A DNA stretch of 64,000 bases from Halarcobacter sp. GTDB taxonomy: Bacteria > Campylobacterota > Campylobacteria > Campylobacterales > Arcobacteraceae. Position numbers and translations under genes: made by a program. The stretch is from NCBI RefSeq assembly GCF_963675975.1, contig NZ_OY780939.1, positions 1,550,001-1,614,000 of the forward strand. The letters run 5' to 3'. Position 1 is the stretch's first letter, and each line of letters starts with the position of its first letter. The notes beneath the pieces were generated by a model, which was not told where the DNA came from, did not search any database, and saw only the letters and a list, made by a program, of their open reading frames with translations. Shown here one piece after another: positions 42,542 to 49,661 of the stretch.

Positions 42542-42575
42542 ATGCAACTAAGTCGCATTTTTGAATTTTATCATA
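42542..42575 (-). promoter_or_regulatory. Zur-like operator and promoter of znuCB-hisI/ribA
   Basis: ATGCAACTAAGTCGCAT at 42542-42558 shares its first eight bases with the site 27831-27847 at znuA and has the same TGCAA-N5-(T)YGCA form. On the minus strand, overlapping -10 candidates TATGAT and TAAAAT (42565-42575) put the transcription start at or just before the site, so a bound repressor would block it. Confidence 0.6.
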
Positions 42576-42703
42576 GGAAAATTAAGTAGAACTTAGCTTT
42601 TATATGGAGTCATAAAGATAAAGTATTTTAAAATGGTAAAATATTTTTAACAGATAATTAACAAAAAAATACTAATATATAATAGATAATAAAAAGGATA
42701 TGT

Positions 42704-43156
42704 ATGAAAAAAATAATTACTCTCTTGGCATTTAGTATATCTATACTTTTAGCTTCTGAATTAAAGATTGAAGATGGATATGTTAGAGCTACTCCTCCAA
42801 ACTTACCTAACTCAGCAGCTTTCATGAAAGTTAAAAATAGTTCTAATGAAACTATTTCAATAGTTAAAGCATCGTCTGATGCATCTAAAGTAGTTGAACT
42901 ACACACTCATCTAATGAAAGATGGTGTTATGAAGATGATTCAAGTTCCAAGTATTGAAATACCAGCAAATACAGAAGTTTCACTTCAACCAGGAGGTTTT
43001 CATATTATGTTAATTGGTTTAAATCAAGCACTAAAAGAGGGTGAAAATATAACTTTAACTCTAGAGTTTTCAAACGGTGAGAGCAAAACACTTACTTTAC
43101 CTGTTAAAACTGTAATGGGTGGTATGAAACACCATGGTCATAATATGCACAATTAA
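42704..43156 (+). CDS. periplasmic copper chaperone PCu(A)C
   Basis: 150 aa with a signal peptide (MKKIITLLAFSISILLAS). DUF461/PCuAC core: YVRATPPNLPNSAAFMKVKN and VVELHTHLMKDGVMKM, the His/Met set that binds Cu(I), and LQPGGFHIMLIGL. A Met/His-rich tail (MGGMKHHGHNMH) may bind a second copper. It passes Cu(I) to the CuA or CuB site of cytochrome oxidase, often with SCO1, which is encoded two genes downstream. AAAAGGATATG precedes the gene. Confidence 0.92.
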   Translation: MKKIITLLAFSISILLASELKIEDGYVRATPPNLPNSAAFMKVKNSSNETISIVKASSDASKVVELHTHLMKDGVMKMIQVPSIEIPANTEVSLQPGGFHIMLIGLNQALKEGENITLTLEFSNGESKTLTLPVKTVMGGMKHHGHNMHN

Positions 43157-43165
43157 GTTATATAA

Positions 43166-43651
43166 ATGACTAAAAATAAAAATGATTTAAAGAGTTTGAT
43201 TCTATCTTCTATAGGTATTATTGCAATAGTTCTTGGATATTTTTTAATTGATTTTAATGCTTTATATCAATCTTTTAAAGGTGAAGTAGAGTTTGTTACT
43301 CAAAAAGAAGATTGTAATTTGCATGAAAAAAGTTGTACTATTACACTTCAAGATGGAACAAGTTTTGAATTAAGTATAACACCTAAAGATATCCCTTTAA
43401 TGAAACCATTAACTTTTACTATAAAAAGTAATAATCCCAACTTGGAAAATTTGTATTTAAATATATATGCTACAAATATGTTTATGGGAGAATTTAATTT
43501 ACCAATAAAAAACTTATCAAATGGTAATTATGAGGCTACAGGTACACTACCTACTTGTCCTGTTGGGGATATGAATTGGAATGCAGAAATAAGAATTGAA
43601 AAATTAAATGAAACAATTGGAGCAAGGTTCCAATTTAAAACGGATAAATAA
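43166..43651 (+). CDS. membrane-anchored periplasmic protein between PCuAC and SCO1, function unknown
   Basis: 161 aa. One N-terminal membrane helix (about 12-28) and a beta-rich periplasmic domain. Four Cys (in EDCNLHEKSC and LPTCPVGDM, the first two flanking a His) and MFMGEF give possible copper ligands. The gene sits 9 nt behind the PCuAC gene and overlaps the SCO1 gene by one base (TAATG), so it almost certainly works with them. A role in copper delivery or thiol chemistry for cytochrome oxidase is inferred; I recognise no characterised family. Confidence 0.65.
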   Translation: MTKNKNDLKSLILSSIGIIAIVLGYFLIDFNALYQSFKGEVEFVTQKEDCNLHEKSCTITLQDGTSFELSITPKDIPLMKPLTFTIKSNNPNLENLYLNIYATNMFMGEFNLPIKNLSNGNYEATGTLPTCPVGDMNWNAEIRIEKLNETIGARFQFKTDK

Positions 43652-44223
43652 TGAGAATGTTTTCAAAATTAAGTATTGTAGTTGTTGTTGCAGTTATTTT
43701 AATAGTATTATTAAAACCTTATGTTGACGAATACAAAGAGGTAAAAAAGTATGACTTTAAAGTAAATACTTTAGATGGAGAAGTAACTAAAGATAGTTTA
43801 AAAGGGAAAGCTTTAGCTGTTTATTTTGGTTATACATATTGTCCAGATGTATGTCCAACTTCTTTAGGTAGCTTATCAAGTGCATTGAAAAAATTTGATA
43901 AAGAGAAAACAGATGATTTTGTAGGTTTATTTATAAGTGTAGACCCAGACAGAGATACTTTAAAAAACCTAAAAGAGTATGCACAATATTTTCATAAAAA
44001 TTTTATAGGTGCCACATCAACAAAAGAAAATATTGATGATATTACTAGTAGATATGAGACATATTATAAGAAAATAACTTTAGAAAACTCTGCTATGGGA
44101 TATTCTGTTTCTCATACTTCATTTATCTATTTATTTGATAAAAATGGAAAATTTGTTGCAAAAGTTGATCATTTTTCAGACCCTAATAAGATTGAAGATA
44201 GTTTAAAGAAAATATTAAATTAA
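43651..44223 (+). CDS. SCO1/SenC-family copper and thiol-disulfide protein
   Basis: 190 aa. An N-terminal membrane helix (6-22) anchors a thioredoxin-fold periplasmic domain. The copper motif YCPDVCP has Cys64 and Cys68, and the third ligand His is in YSVSHTSFIYLFD. FVGLFISVDPDRDTL is also typical. SCO1 proteins metallate or reduce the CuA centre of cytochrome oxidase. The last gene of a three-gene copper-delivery operon with PCuAC; a hairpin terminator follows. Confidence 0.93.
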   Translation: MRMFSKLSIVVVVAVILIVLLKPYVDEYKEVKKYDFKVNTLDGEVTKDSLKGKALAVYFGYTYCPDVCPTSLGSLSSALKKFDKEKTDDFVGLFISVDPDRDTLKNLKEYAQYFHKNFIGATSTKENIDDITSRYETYYKKITLENSAMGYSVSHTSFIYLFDKNGKFVAKVDHFSDPNKIEDSLKKILN

Positions 44224-44229
44224 AACATG

Positions 44230-44263
44230 ATGAAAAGATTAAGAACTTATCTAATCTTTTCAT
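44230..44263 (+). terminator. terminator of the PCuAC-SCO1 operon
   Basis: Perfect 12-bp stem ATGAAAAGATTA/TAATCTTTTCAT (44230-44241, 44252-44263), 10-nt loop, followed by TATTTTCTTTAT. It may also serve the convergent gene ending at 44282. Confidence 0.7.
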
Positions 44264-44281
44264 TATTTTCTTTATACTTAT

Positions 44282-45121
44282 TTATCCAATTTTAATGCAT
44301 CTCATACTCATGTTCCCTAAAGCAATATCTTCATGGAAATGTTCGATTTTATCATCATTGGAAACTACACCTGCTGTATATAATAAAGGGATAAAATGAT
44401 CATCAAAGGGGTGTGATATTTTGAAGTATTTATGCTCTTTTGCATTTATTAGGTTTTCAAAATTTTTATTTGAAAAACTTTCTGCTACAAAATTATCAAA
44501 TTCCACTGCCCATTCATCAAATTGTAAATTATTAGGTGGATATTTTACCTCTCTTAGATTATGAGTAGCCCCACCACTACCAATAATCAAAATACCTTGT
44601 TCTCTTAAAATTGAGAGCTGTTTTCCAATATCATAATAATCTTGATATGATAAATTTTTATTTATTGAAATCTGAAATGATGGAATATCTTGTTTTGGAT
44701 ACATATGATATAACACACTCCAAGCTCCATGGTCTAAACCTCTATCAACTAAAAAACCTTCTTCTGCTAAAATACTTTCGACTGTAGCTGCATATTCGGG
44801 AGAACCTTTAGGATTATATTTAATTTTATATAACTCTTCAGGAAATCCATAAAAATCATAAATAGTTTCTTGCTCTTTTGATGCTGATATAAATGTTTCA
44901 CTATCATACCAATGTGCAGAGATTACAAGTATAGCTTTAGGTCTTTTAAATGTTTTTACCACTTTTTTTAATGCATGGGCATACATATGCCCTTGAATAA
45001 TATTCATTGGACTTCCATGACTAACAAATAGTGCTGGCATTTTATATCTAGTTTCATTTTTTGCTAACAACGGTGATACACTTAATAAAGCGCATAGTTT
45101 TAAAAATTCTTTTCTTGTCAT
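44282..45121 (-). CDS. DODA/YgiD-type extradiol ring-cleavage dioxygenase, exported form
   Basis: 279 aa. The core from residue 28 matches 4,5-DOPA extradiol dioxygenase (YgiD): MPALFVSHGSPMNI, ILVISAHWYD, DHGAWSVL, GSGGATHNL and HPFDDHFIPLL, with the metal His residues. It differs by an N-terminal MTRKEFLKLCALLSVSPLLA that looks like a signal peptide with an RK Tat-like motif; E. coli YgiD has none. It would thus act on an aromatic diol in the periplasm. The substrate is unknown. Two near-identical palindromes lie upstream, so it is probably induced by a specific compound. Confidence 0.85.
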   Translation of the reverse strand: MTRKEFLKLCALLSVSPLLAKNETRYKMPALFVSHGSPMNIIQGHMYAHALKKVVKTFKRPKAILVISAHWYDSETFISASKEQETIYDFYGFPEELYKIKYNPKGSPEYAATVESILAEEGFLVDRGLDHGAWSVLYHMYPKQDIPSFQISINKNLSYQDYYDIGKQLSILREQGILIIGSGGATHNLREVKYPPNNLQFDEWAVEFDNFVAESFSNKNFENLINAKEHKYFKISHPFDDHFIPLLYTAGVVSNDDKIEHFHEDIALGNMSMRCIKIG

Positions 45122-45135
45122 TTTCTACCTTAAAC

Positions 45136-45182
45136 TATTACTAATTAGTAATATATTTATGTAATTATATTACTAATTAGTA
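45136..45182. promoter_or_regulatory. twin palindromic operators upstream of the dioxygenase gene
   Basis: An 18-bp perfect palindrome TATTACTAATTAGTAATA (45136-45153) and a second with the same core TACTAATTAGTA (45171-45182). Their centres are 32 bp apart, three helical turns. The form suits a MarR- or HxlR-type regulator, not encoded nearby. Confidence 0.55.
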
Positions 45183-45186
45183 GTAA

Positions 45187-45275
45187 TGTCAAGTAAATTT
45201 TTTTAAAAATTTTTAAAATGTCAAGAAAATGTCAAGAAAAAATGTATAAACCTATTTACATTTATAAGATATAAT
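45187..45275 (+). promoter_or_regulatory. nhaA-arsRS-like promoter with TGTCAAG direct repeats
   Basis: TGTCAAG occurs at 45187, 45219 and 45230. The last two form the tandem TGTCAAGAAAA with 11-bp period, the usual layout of OmpR/PhoB-type binding sites. A -10 TATAAT lies at 45270-45275 without a good -35, as expected for an activated promoter. The same tandem occurs behind the operon at 48718. Confidence 0.6.
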
Positions 45276-45316
45276 CTTACAATTTAAATCTAAAACTTAC
45301 ATTTATAGGAAAAAAA

Positions 45317-46666
45317 ATGAAACTATATGCACCTTGGGAGAAAGCTTTTAAAAAAGTGTCAACTCCCTTCGAAGAATTTTTACATGCGCAAACTACGACA
45401 GGGTTGATTTTAATGGTAACAACAGTATTAGCTTTAATACTTGCTAATACATCTTTATATGAAACATATTCTCACTTTTTTCATATGAATATTGACCTAA
45501 ATGTTGGTTCATGGGCTTTTTCTCACTCGTTACACCATTGGATAAATGATGGGCTTATGGCTATTTTCTTTTTTCTTATTGGACTTGAGATAAAAAGAGA
45601 AATAACTGCAGGGGAACTTTCAAATATTAAAGTTGCAATTCTTCCAATATTAGCTGCAATTGGTGGGATGGTTTTCCCTGCACTAATTTATACAAGTTTA
45701 AATTATGGAACACTTGGTTCAAATGGTTGGGGAATTCCTATGGCTACAGATATTGCATTTGCGATTAGTGCTTTAGTGTTATTAGGAAAAAGAATACCAA
45801 CTACACTTGTTACATTTTTAGTTGCCTTAGCTATTGTTGATGATTTAGGTGCTGTAATTGTTATTGCACTATTTTATACTGAAACAATAAATATGTTACC
45901 TTTAGGTTTAGCAGGACTTATGCTTTTAATTATGATTGCATTTAATAGATTTGGAATTCATATGATATTGCCATACTTTATAGTTGGTTTGTTTATGTGG
46001 TTCTTTATGCTTGAATCAGGTGTTCACGCAACTATAGCTGGTGTATTAGCAGCTTTGGCAATACCATCAACTCCTAAAAGAGTACCATCAAGTCTTACAA
46101 AAGATACTAGAGTTTTATTAGATGAGTATGAAAAGTATCCTGAGCAAGAAAACTTTGAATTACATGAAAAACAAAAAAAGATACTTACTAATATTAAAGA
46201 TAAAATTGATGAGGTAGGAACTCCTGCTGCAAGATTGGAGCATGGACTTCATTTACCAGTGGCGCTTATTGTTATTCCTATTTTTGCCCTTGCTAATGCT
46301 GGAATTAAAATTGATTTTTCTTCTATTGGGTCAACTATTCTAGAGCCAGTTTCTTTAGGTATTATTGCAGGTTTAATTTTAGGGAAAGTTATAGGAATCT
46401 TTGGAGTATCTTGGCTTGCAATAAAATTAAAATTTGCAGAGCTTCCAAAAGGAAGTTCAATGAACCAAATATTTGGTGTAGCTTTTTTAGGTGGTATTGG
46501 TTTTACTATGTCAATTTTCGTTGCAGACTTGGCTTTTATTGGAAACCCTGAGCTTATATTCCAAGCTAAAATTGGAATCCTTAGTGCTTCTTTATTCTCA
46601 GGTTTATTTGGATACTTTTGGTTAAAATCAGTATCTTCAAAAAATAAAGAGATTAACAAAGGCTAA
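45317..46666 (+). CDS. nhaA: Na+/H+ antiporter NhaA (copy 2)
   Basis: 449 aa. ALAIVDDLGAVIVIA carries the two ion-binding Asp residues; GIPMATDIAFAISAL and HATIAGVLAALAIPSTP are conserved. Compared with copy 1 (26076) it has an N-terminal extension (MKLYAPWEKAFKKVSTPFEEFLHA) and a longer loop after HATIAG. The gene is the first of an operon with an ArsR/OmpR-type regulator (2 nt behind) and its kinase, which suggests Na+ or pH control of expression. AGGAAAAAAA precedes the ATG. Confidence 0.95.
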   Translation: MKLYAPWEKAFKKVSTPFEEFLHAQTTTGLILMVTTVLALILANTSLYETYSHFFHMNIDLNVGSWAFSHSLHHWINDGLMAIFFFLIGLEIKREITAGELSNIKVAILPILAAIGGMVFPALIYTSLNYGTLGSNGWGIPMATDIAFAISALVLLGKRIPTTLVTFLVALAIVDDLGAVIVIALFYTETINMLPLGLAGLMLLIMIAFNRFGIHMILPYFIVGLFMWFFMLESGVHATIAGVLAALAIPSTPKRVPSSLTKDTRVLLDEYEKYPEQENFELHEKQKKILTNIKDKIDEVGTPAARLEHGLHLPVALIVIPIFALANAGIKIDFSSIGSTILEPVSLGIIAGLILGKVIGIFGVSWLAIKLKFAELPKGSSMNQIFGVAFLGGIGFTMSIFVADLAFIGNPELIFQAKIGILSASLFSGLFGYFWLKSVSSKNKEINKG

Positions 46667-46668
46667 TA

Positions 46669-47349
46669 GTGAAAAATAAAAATGTACTTTTAATTGAAGA
46701 TAATATTGAATTACAAAATTTGATAAGTAATTTTTTAAAAGCTTACAATTATGATTGTCATGTTTATTCACAACCTTTAGAAGCTTTAAAAGAGTTTGAA
46801 TTAAATCATTCAATATATTCAATAGTTATATTGGATTTGGGGCTTCCTGGAATGGATGGTTTTGATCTTTTTAAAAAATTAAAAGAGATAAAAAATATTC
46901 CAATTATCATCTCAACTGCAAGGGATGATATTGGAAATAAAATACATGGTTTTGAGTTAGGAGCAGATGATTATCTATCAAAACCTTATGAACCAAGAGA
47001 ATTGGTTTTAAGAATAGATGCAATATTAAAAAGAAATATAAATGATAATGAGATACGAATCAACGAATTAAATATTGATTTAGATAAAAAAAGTGTATTT
47101 TTAGAAGATCAAGAGATAGAATTTACAAAAATTGAAGCAGAAATATTTTTTATGTTTATGAAAAATATTAATAAAGTTGTTTCAAGAGAAGATATTGTAA
47201 ATCAAACATCTTTGAAAAAAGATACAAAAAATAGAACAATTGATATGCATGTTAGTAATATAAGATTTAAAATCAATGATGATTCAAAAGAATCAAAATA
47301 TATTAAATCTGTATGGGGAATAGGGTATAAATTTATAAATGACAATTAG
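46669..47349 (+). CDS. OmpR-family response regulator (ArsR-like of Campylobacterota)
   Basis: 226 aa, GTG start 2 nt after the nhaA stop with AAAGG upstream. Receiver domain with acidic pair ED at 10-11, phospho-acceptor Asp56 (VILDLGLPGMDG), Thr in STARD and Lys in LSKPYEP. C-terminal winged helix (LDKKSVFLEDQEIEFTKIEAEIF, RTIDMHVSNIRFKI, VWGIGYKF). The partner kinase gene overlaps it by 11 nt. Tandem TGTCAAG repeats in front of and behind this operon are the likely binding sites. Similarity of the kinase to ArsS suggests it answers acid or a related envelope signal. Confidence 0.92.
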   Translation: MKNKNVLLIEDNIELQNLISNFLKAYNYDCHVYSQPLEALKEFELNHSIYSIVILDLGLPGMDGFDLFKKLKEIKNIPIIISTARDDIGNKIHGFELGADDYLSKPYEPRELVLRIDAILKRNINDNEIRINELNIDLDKKSVFLEDQEIEFTKIEAEIFFMFMKNINKVVSREDIVNQTSLKKDTKNRTIDMHVSNIRFKINDDSKESKYIKSVWGIGYKFINDN

Positions 47350-48715
47350 ACAACGACTCTTTATCTCTTTTTCTTTAATACTTTTTATTACTGTATTTAT
47401 AATAGGGGTGTTTTTTTATTCAATATACAATTTTAATGAAATACACAATGCACAAATACATCGTTATGACCAGATAAGAAGAGTGGAAAAACTAAAAGAA
47501 CATAATAACTCTTTTTCTTGGATTGTATTAGATATTATAACCGACTATGATAAATTGAATATTGTAAAAGAGAGACTAAATAAAGCAGAATATATTTATA
47601 AAAATGTACTTTTTTTAAAAAATAAAACAATAGAAAACTCAGAATCTAATAATGAAAAAAAGAATCTAGAGTTAATTTTCTTACATTTTAAAGAGATTGA
47701 TTTTTTGATAAAAAATAGATTGTTTAAGATTGTAGAAGAGAAACAAAATAGTTTTGATAAATTTAATATTGATTTTGAAAAGTTAAGTAATGAGACTAAA
47801 AATCTCCTTGACCAAGAGGTTGATTATCTTCAAAATGAACTTAACAAAACAGAAAAAAATAAAAATCAATTTATAGAGACCATAAAAATAGAAGTTGTTT
47901 TATTACTTCTAATTGCATTTACCTTAGCATTTGTTATCTCATCTAAAATTATAAAAGAGATAAAAAGTATGCTTGATAAATTAAATAAAGGTGTTTTGCA
48001 ATTATTTAATGATGATGAAAATAGTATAAAAGTAGATATTGGTAAAAACAATGAATTAAGTGAAATAACTAATAATTTAAATTCCTATTTAGAAAAACAA
48101 AGCGACATAATACACTCAAGGGAAGAGCTTTTACGAAATATAAGCCATGAGTTAAAAACTCCTATTACAAAAGGTAAATTTTTACTTGAAGATTTAAAAA
48201 ATAGTAAATATAAAGTAGAAGTTGAACATATTAACAATGTTTTTATAGATATAGAAGAACTAACTAATAAACTACTTCAAAGGGAAAAGTTAAATTTTGC
48301 AACATTAAAAATATATAAATTTAAAGTAAGCAGTCTAATACTTGAGGCCTTGTCTAAATTATCTATTGATGATGAATCAAAAATTATATTGGATATTGAA
48401 GATGATTTTGAAATAGAAGCAGATAAATATTATATGACTTTGGCTTTAAAAAATTTGATTGATAATGCAATGAAATATGCTTTAGAATTCCCAATTAAAA
48501 TAAAAGCAGAAAATAAAACCTTGTATGTTGAAAATATTGCTGATGAATTATCAAATGATTTGATATATTATATTAAACCCTTTACTAGAGAACCTAACCA
48601 ACAAATGGGACATGGCTTAGGTTTAAATATTGTAAATAAAATTGTACAAATGCATAAGTTTAAATTAGGATACAATTACAAAAACTCACATAATATTTTT
48701 TATATAACTTTTTAA
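47339..48715 (+). CDS. ArsS-like sensor histidine kinase
   Basis: 458 aa. TM1 at about 8-28, a 155-residue periplasmic helical sensor domain, TM2 at about 184-202, HAMP-like linker, then HisKA with His270 in NISHELKTPITKGKF, the KGK variant typical of the ArsS family, and an ATPase domain with NLIDNAMKYA and GHGLGLNIV; the catalytic domain is compact. ArsS of Helicobacter senses low pH. Here the operon begins with nhaA, so control of Na+/H+ exchange by pH or sodium is a reasonable inference. It overlaps the regulator gene by 11 nt. A tandem TGTCAAG repeat begins 2 nt after its stop. Confidence 0.9.
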   Translation: MTIRQRLFISFSLILFITVFIIGVFFYSIYNFNEIHNAQIHRYDQIRRVEKLKEHNNSFSWIVLDIITDYDKLNIVKERLNKAEYIYKNVLFLKNKTIENSESNNEKKNLELIFLHFKEIDFLIKNRLFKIVEEKQNSFDKFNIDFEKLSNETKNLLDQEVDYLQNELNKTEKNKNQFIETIKIEVVLLLLIAFTLAFVISSKIIKEIKSMLDKLNKGVLQLFNDDENSIKVDIGKNNELSEITNNLNSYLEKQSDIIHSREELLRNISHELKTPITKGKFLLEDLKNSKYKVEVEHINNVFIDIEELTNKLLQREKLNFATLKIYKFKVSSLILEALSKLSIDDESKIILDIEDDFEIEADKYYMTLALKNLIDNAMKYALEFPIKIKAENKTLYVENIADELSNDLIYYIKPFTREPNQQMGHGLGLNIVNKIVQMHKFKLGYNYKNSHNIFYITF

Positions 48716-48717
48716 TT

Positions 48718-48782
48718 TGTCAAGAAATTGTCAAGAATAATCACCTTTTATTATTGACATAAATAATGTAAAATTTTATAAG
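48718..48782 (+). promoter_or_regulatory. promoter of the 25-aa peptide gene with TGTCAAG tandem
   Basis: TGTCAAG at 48718-48724 and 48729-48735 has the same 11-bp period as at 45219/45230. TTGACA at 48754-48759 and TATAAG at 48777-48782 are 17 bp apart, close to a consensus promoter. The next feature is a ribosome site and the ATG at 48806. Confidence 0.65.
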
Positions 48783-48805
48783 AATTAAAATTAAAAGGAT
48801 GTGTT

Positions 48806-48883
48806 ATGAAGTTTGTAGTTAAATATGTTGTATTCGTTGTTGTATCATTTCTTACTATAGGTTTAATCAGCTCAAGCTTTTAA
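48806..48883 (+). CDS. 25-aa hydrophobic peptide gene under its own promoter
   Basis: A 25-codon frame from ATG 48806 to TAA 48881. AAAGGAT lies 5 nt before the ATG, and a near-consensus promoter plus the two-component system's repeat motif stand upstream. The peptide begins MKFVVKYVV and is one hydrophobic helix rich in Val/Phe with a short basic start and a Ser-rich end, so it should insert in the inner membrane. The combination of promoter, operator and ribosome site is hard to explain without translation. It may modulate the ArsS-like kinase or NhaA; this is inference. Confidence 0.6.
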   Translation: MKFVVKYVVFVVVSFLTIGLISSSF

Positions 48884-49205
48884 GACTATAAAAGAAAAAA
48901 TTCCATATTGAAAAGTTAGAACTCAACCATCTAGCTTTTCTTACTAATCAAAACCCACTAAATCTCTCATCATATATAAAAATTTGTTTTAGACTAAACT
49001 TTTAGCATCCCTTTTAATTTGATTCTAAAAGTTCTATATATTATTAATCTAAACTAAAATTTAAATTTTACAATTTTATTAAAAGTAAATATAAATATTA
49101 TAATTTTAAAATTTGTAGTATTAGGCAAGTTGTGTGGCAAAATGTGCTATTGAAATTTAGAAAAATTCTTTACAATATAATTAGTAAAAAACTATAGGAG
49201 CTAAT
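48884..49205 (+). other. 322-nt gap with hairpins and the molybdenum-hydroxylase promoter
   Basis: No gene seen. An 11-bp stem with a 9-nt loop lies at 48910-48940 (one G-T pair) and may end the 25-aa peptide transcript. A 9-bp inverted repeat AACTTTTAG/CTAAAAGTT is at 48997-49033. TATAAT at 49176-49181 and AGGAG at 49196-49200 belong to the next gene. Confidence 0.5.
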
Positions 49206-49658
49206 ATGACTCATATATTTGTAGATAATAAAAAATATGACTTAAAAAATGTCTCAGAAGATACTCCAGTTCTTTGGGTATTAAGAGATTATTTAGATTT
49301 GACTGGAACGAAGTTTGGCTGTGGTGTTGGTATGTGTGGAGCCTGTACAGTGATGCTTGATGGAAAAGCTGTAAGAGGCTGTCAAACAAAACTTAAAGAG
49401 GCTTACGGAAAAAACATCACTACTATTGAAAACAAAGAAGATAAAGAATTAAATGCTCTAAGAATAGTATGGAAAGAGCATGATGTTGCGCAATGTGGAT
49501 ATTGTCAATCTGGACAATTAGTTAATGCTGCAGGACTTTTAAAATCAAATAAAAACCCATCAGAAGAAGAGATTAAAACTGCTATGAGAGGAAATATTTG
49601 TAGATGTGGAACATATAATAAAATTTTAAAAGCAGTGTCTGCTGTGGCGAAAGGATAA
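49206..49658 (+). CDS. [2Fe-2S] small subunit of a molybdenum hydroxylase (IorA/CoxS type)
   Basis: 150 aa. Two [2Fe-2S] clusters: plant-ferredoxin type KFGCGVGMCGACTVMLDG...GC in the N-terminal half and the helical type QCGYCQSG...RGNICRCGTYNKI in the C-terminal half. It passes electrons from the molybdenum cofactor of the large subunit encoded 3 nt downstream. No FAD subunit gene is present, as in isoquinoline 1-oxidoreductase-type enzymes, which use a cytochrome c acceptor. No signal of its own: it would travel with the Tat-dependent large subunit. Confidence 0.93.
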   Translation: MTHIFVDNKKYDLKNVSEDTPVLWVLRDYLDLTGTKFGCGVGMCGACTVMLDGKAVRGCQTKLKEAYGKNITTIENKEDKELNALRIVWKEHDVAQCGYCQSGQLVNAAGLLKSNKNPSEEEIKTAMRGNICRCGTYNKILKAVSAVAKG

Positions 49659-49661
49659 ATA

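Noticed and set aside
42517-42558. Longer ZnuC start at ATG 42558
   Set aside because: The extra residues do not fit the ABC ATPase N-terminus and the codons lie in the putative operator.
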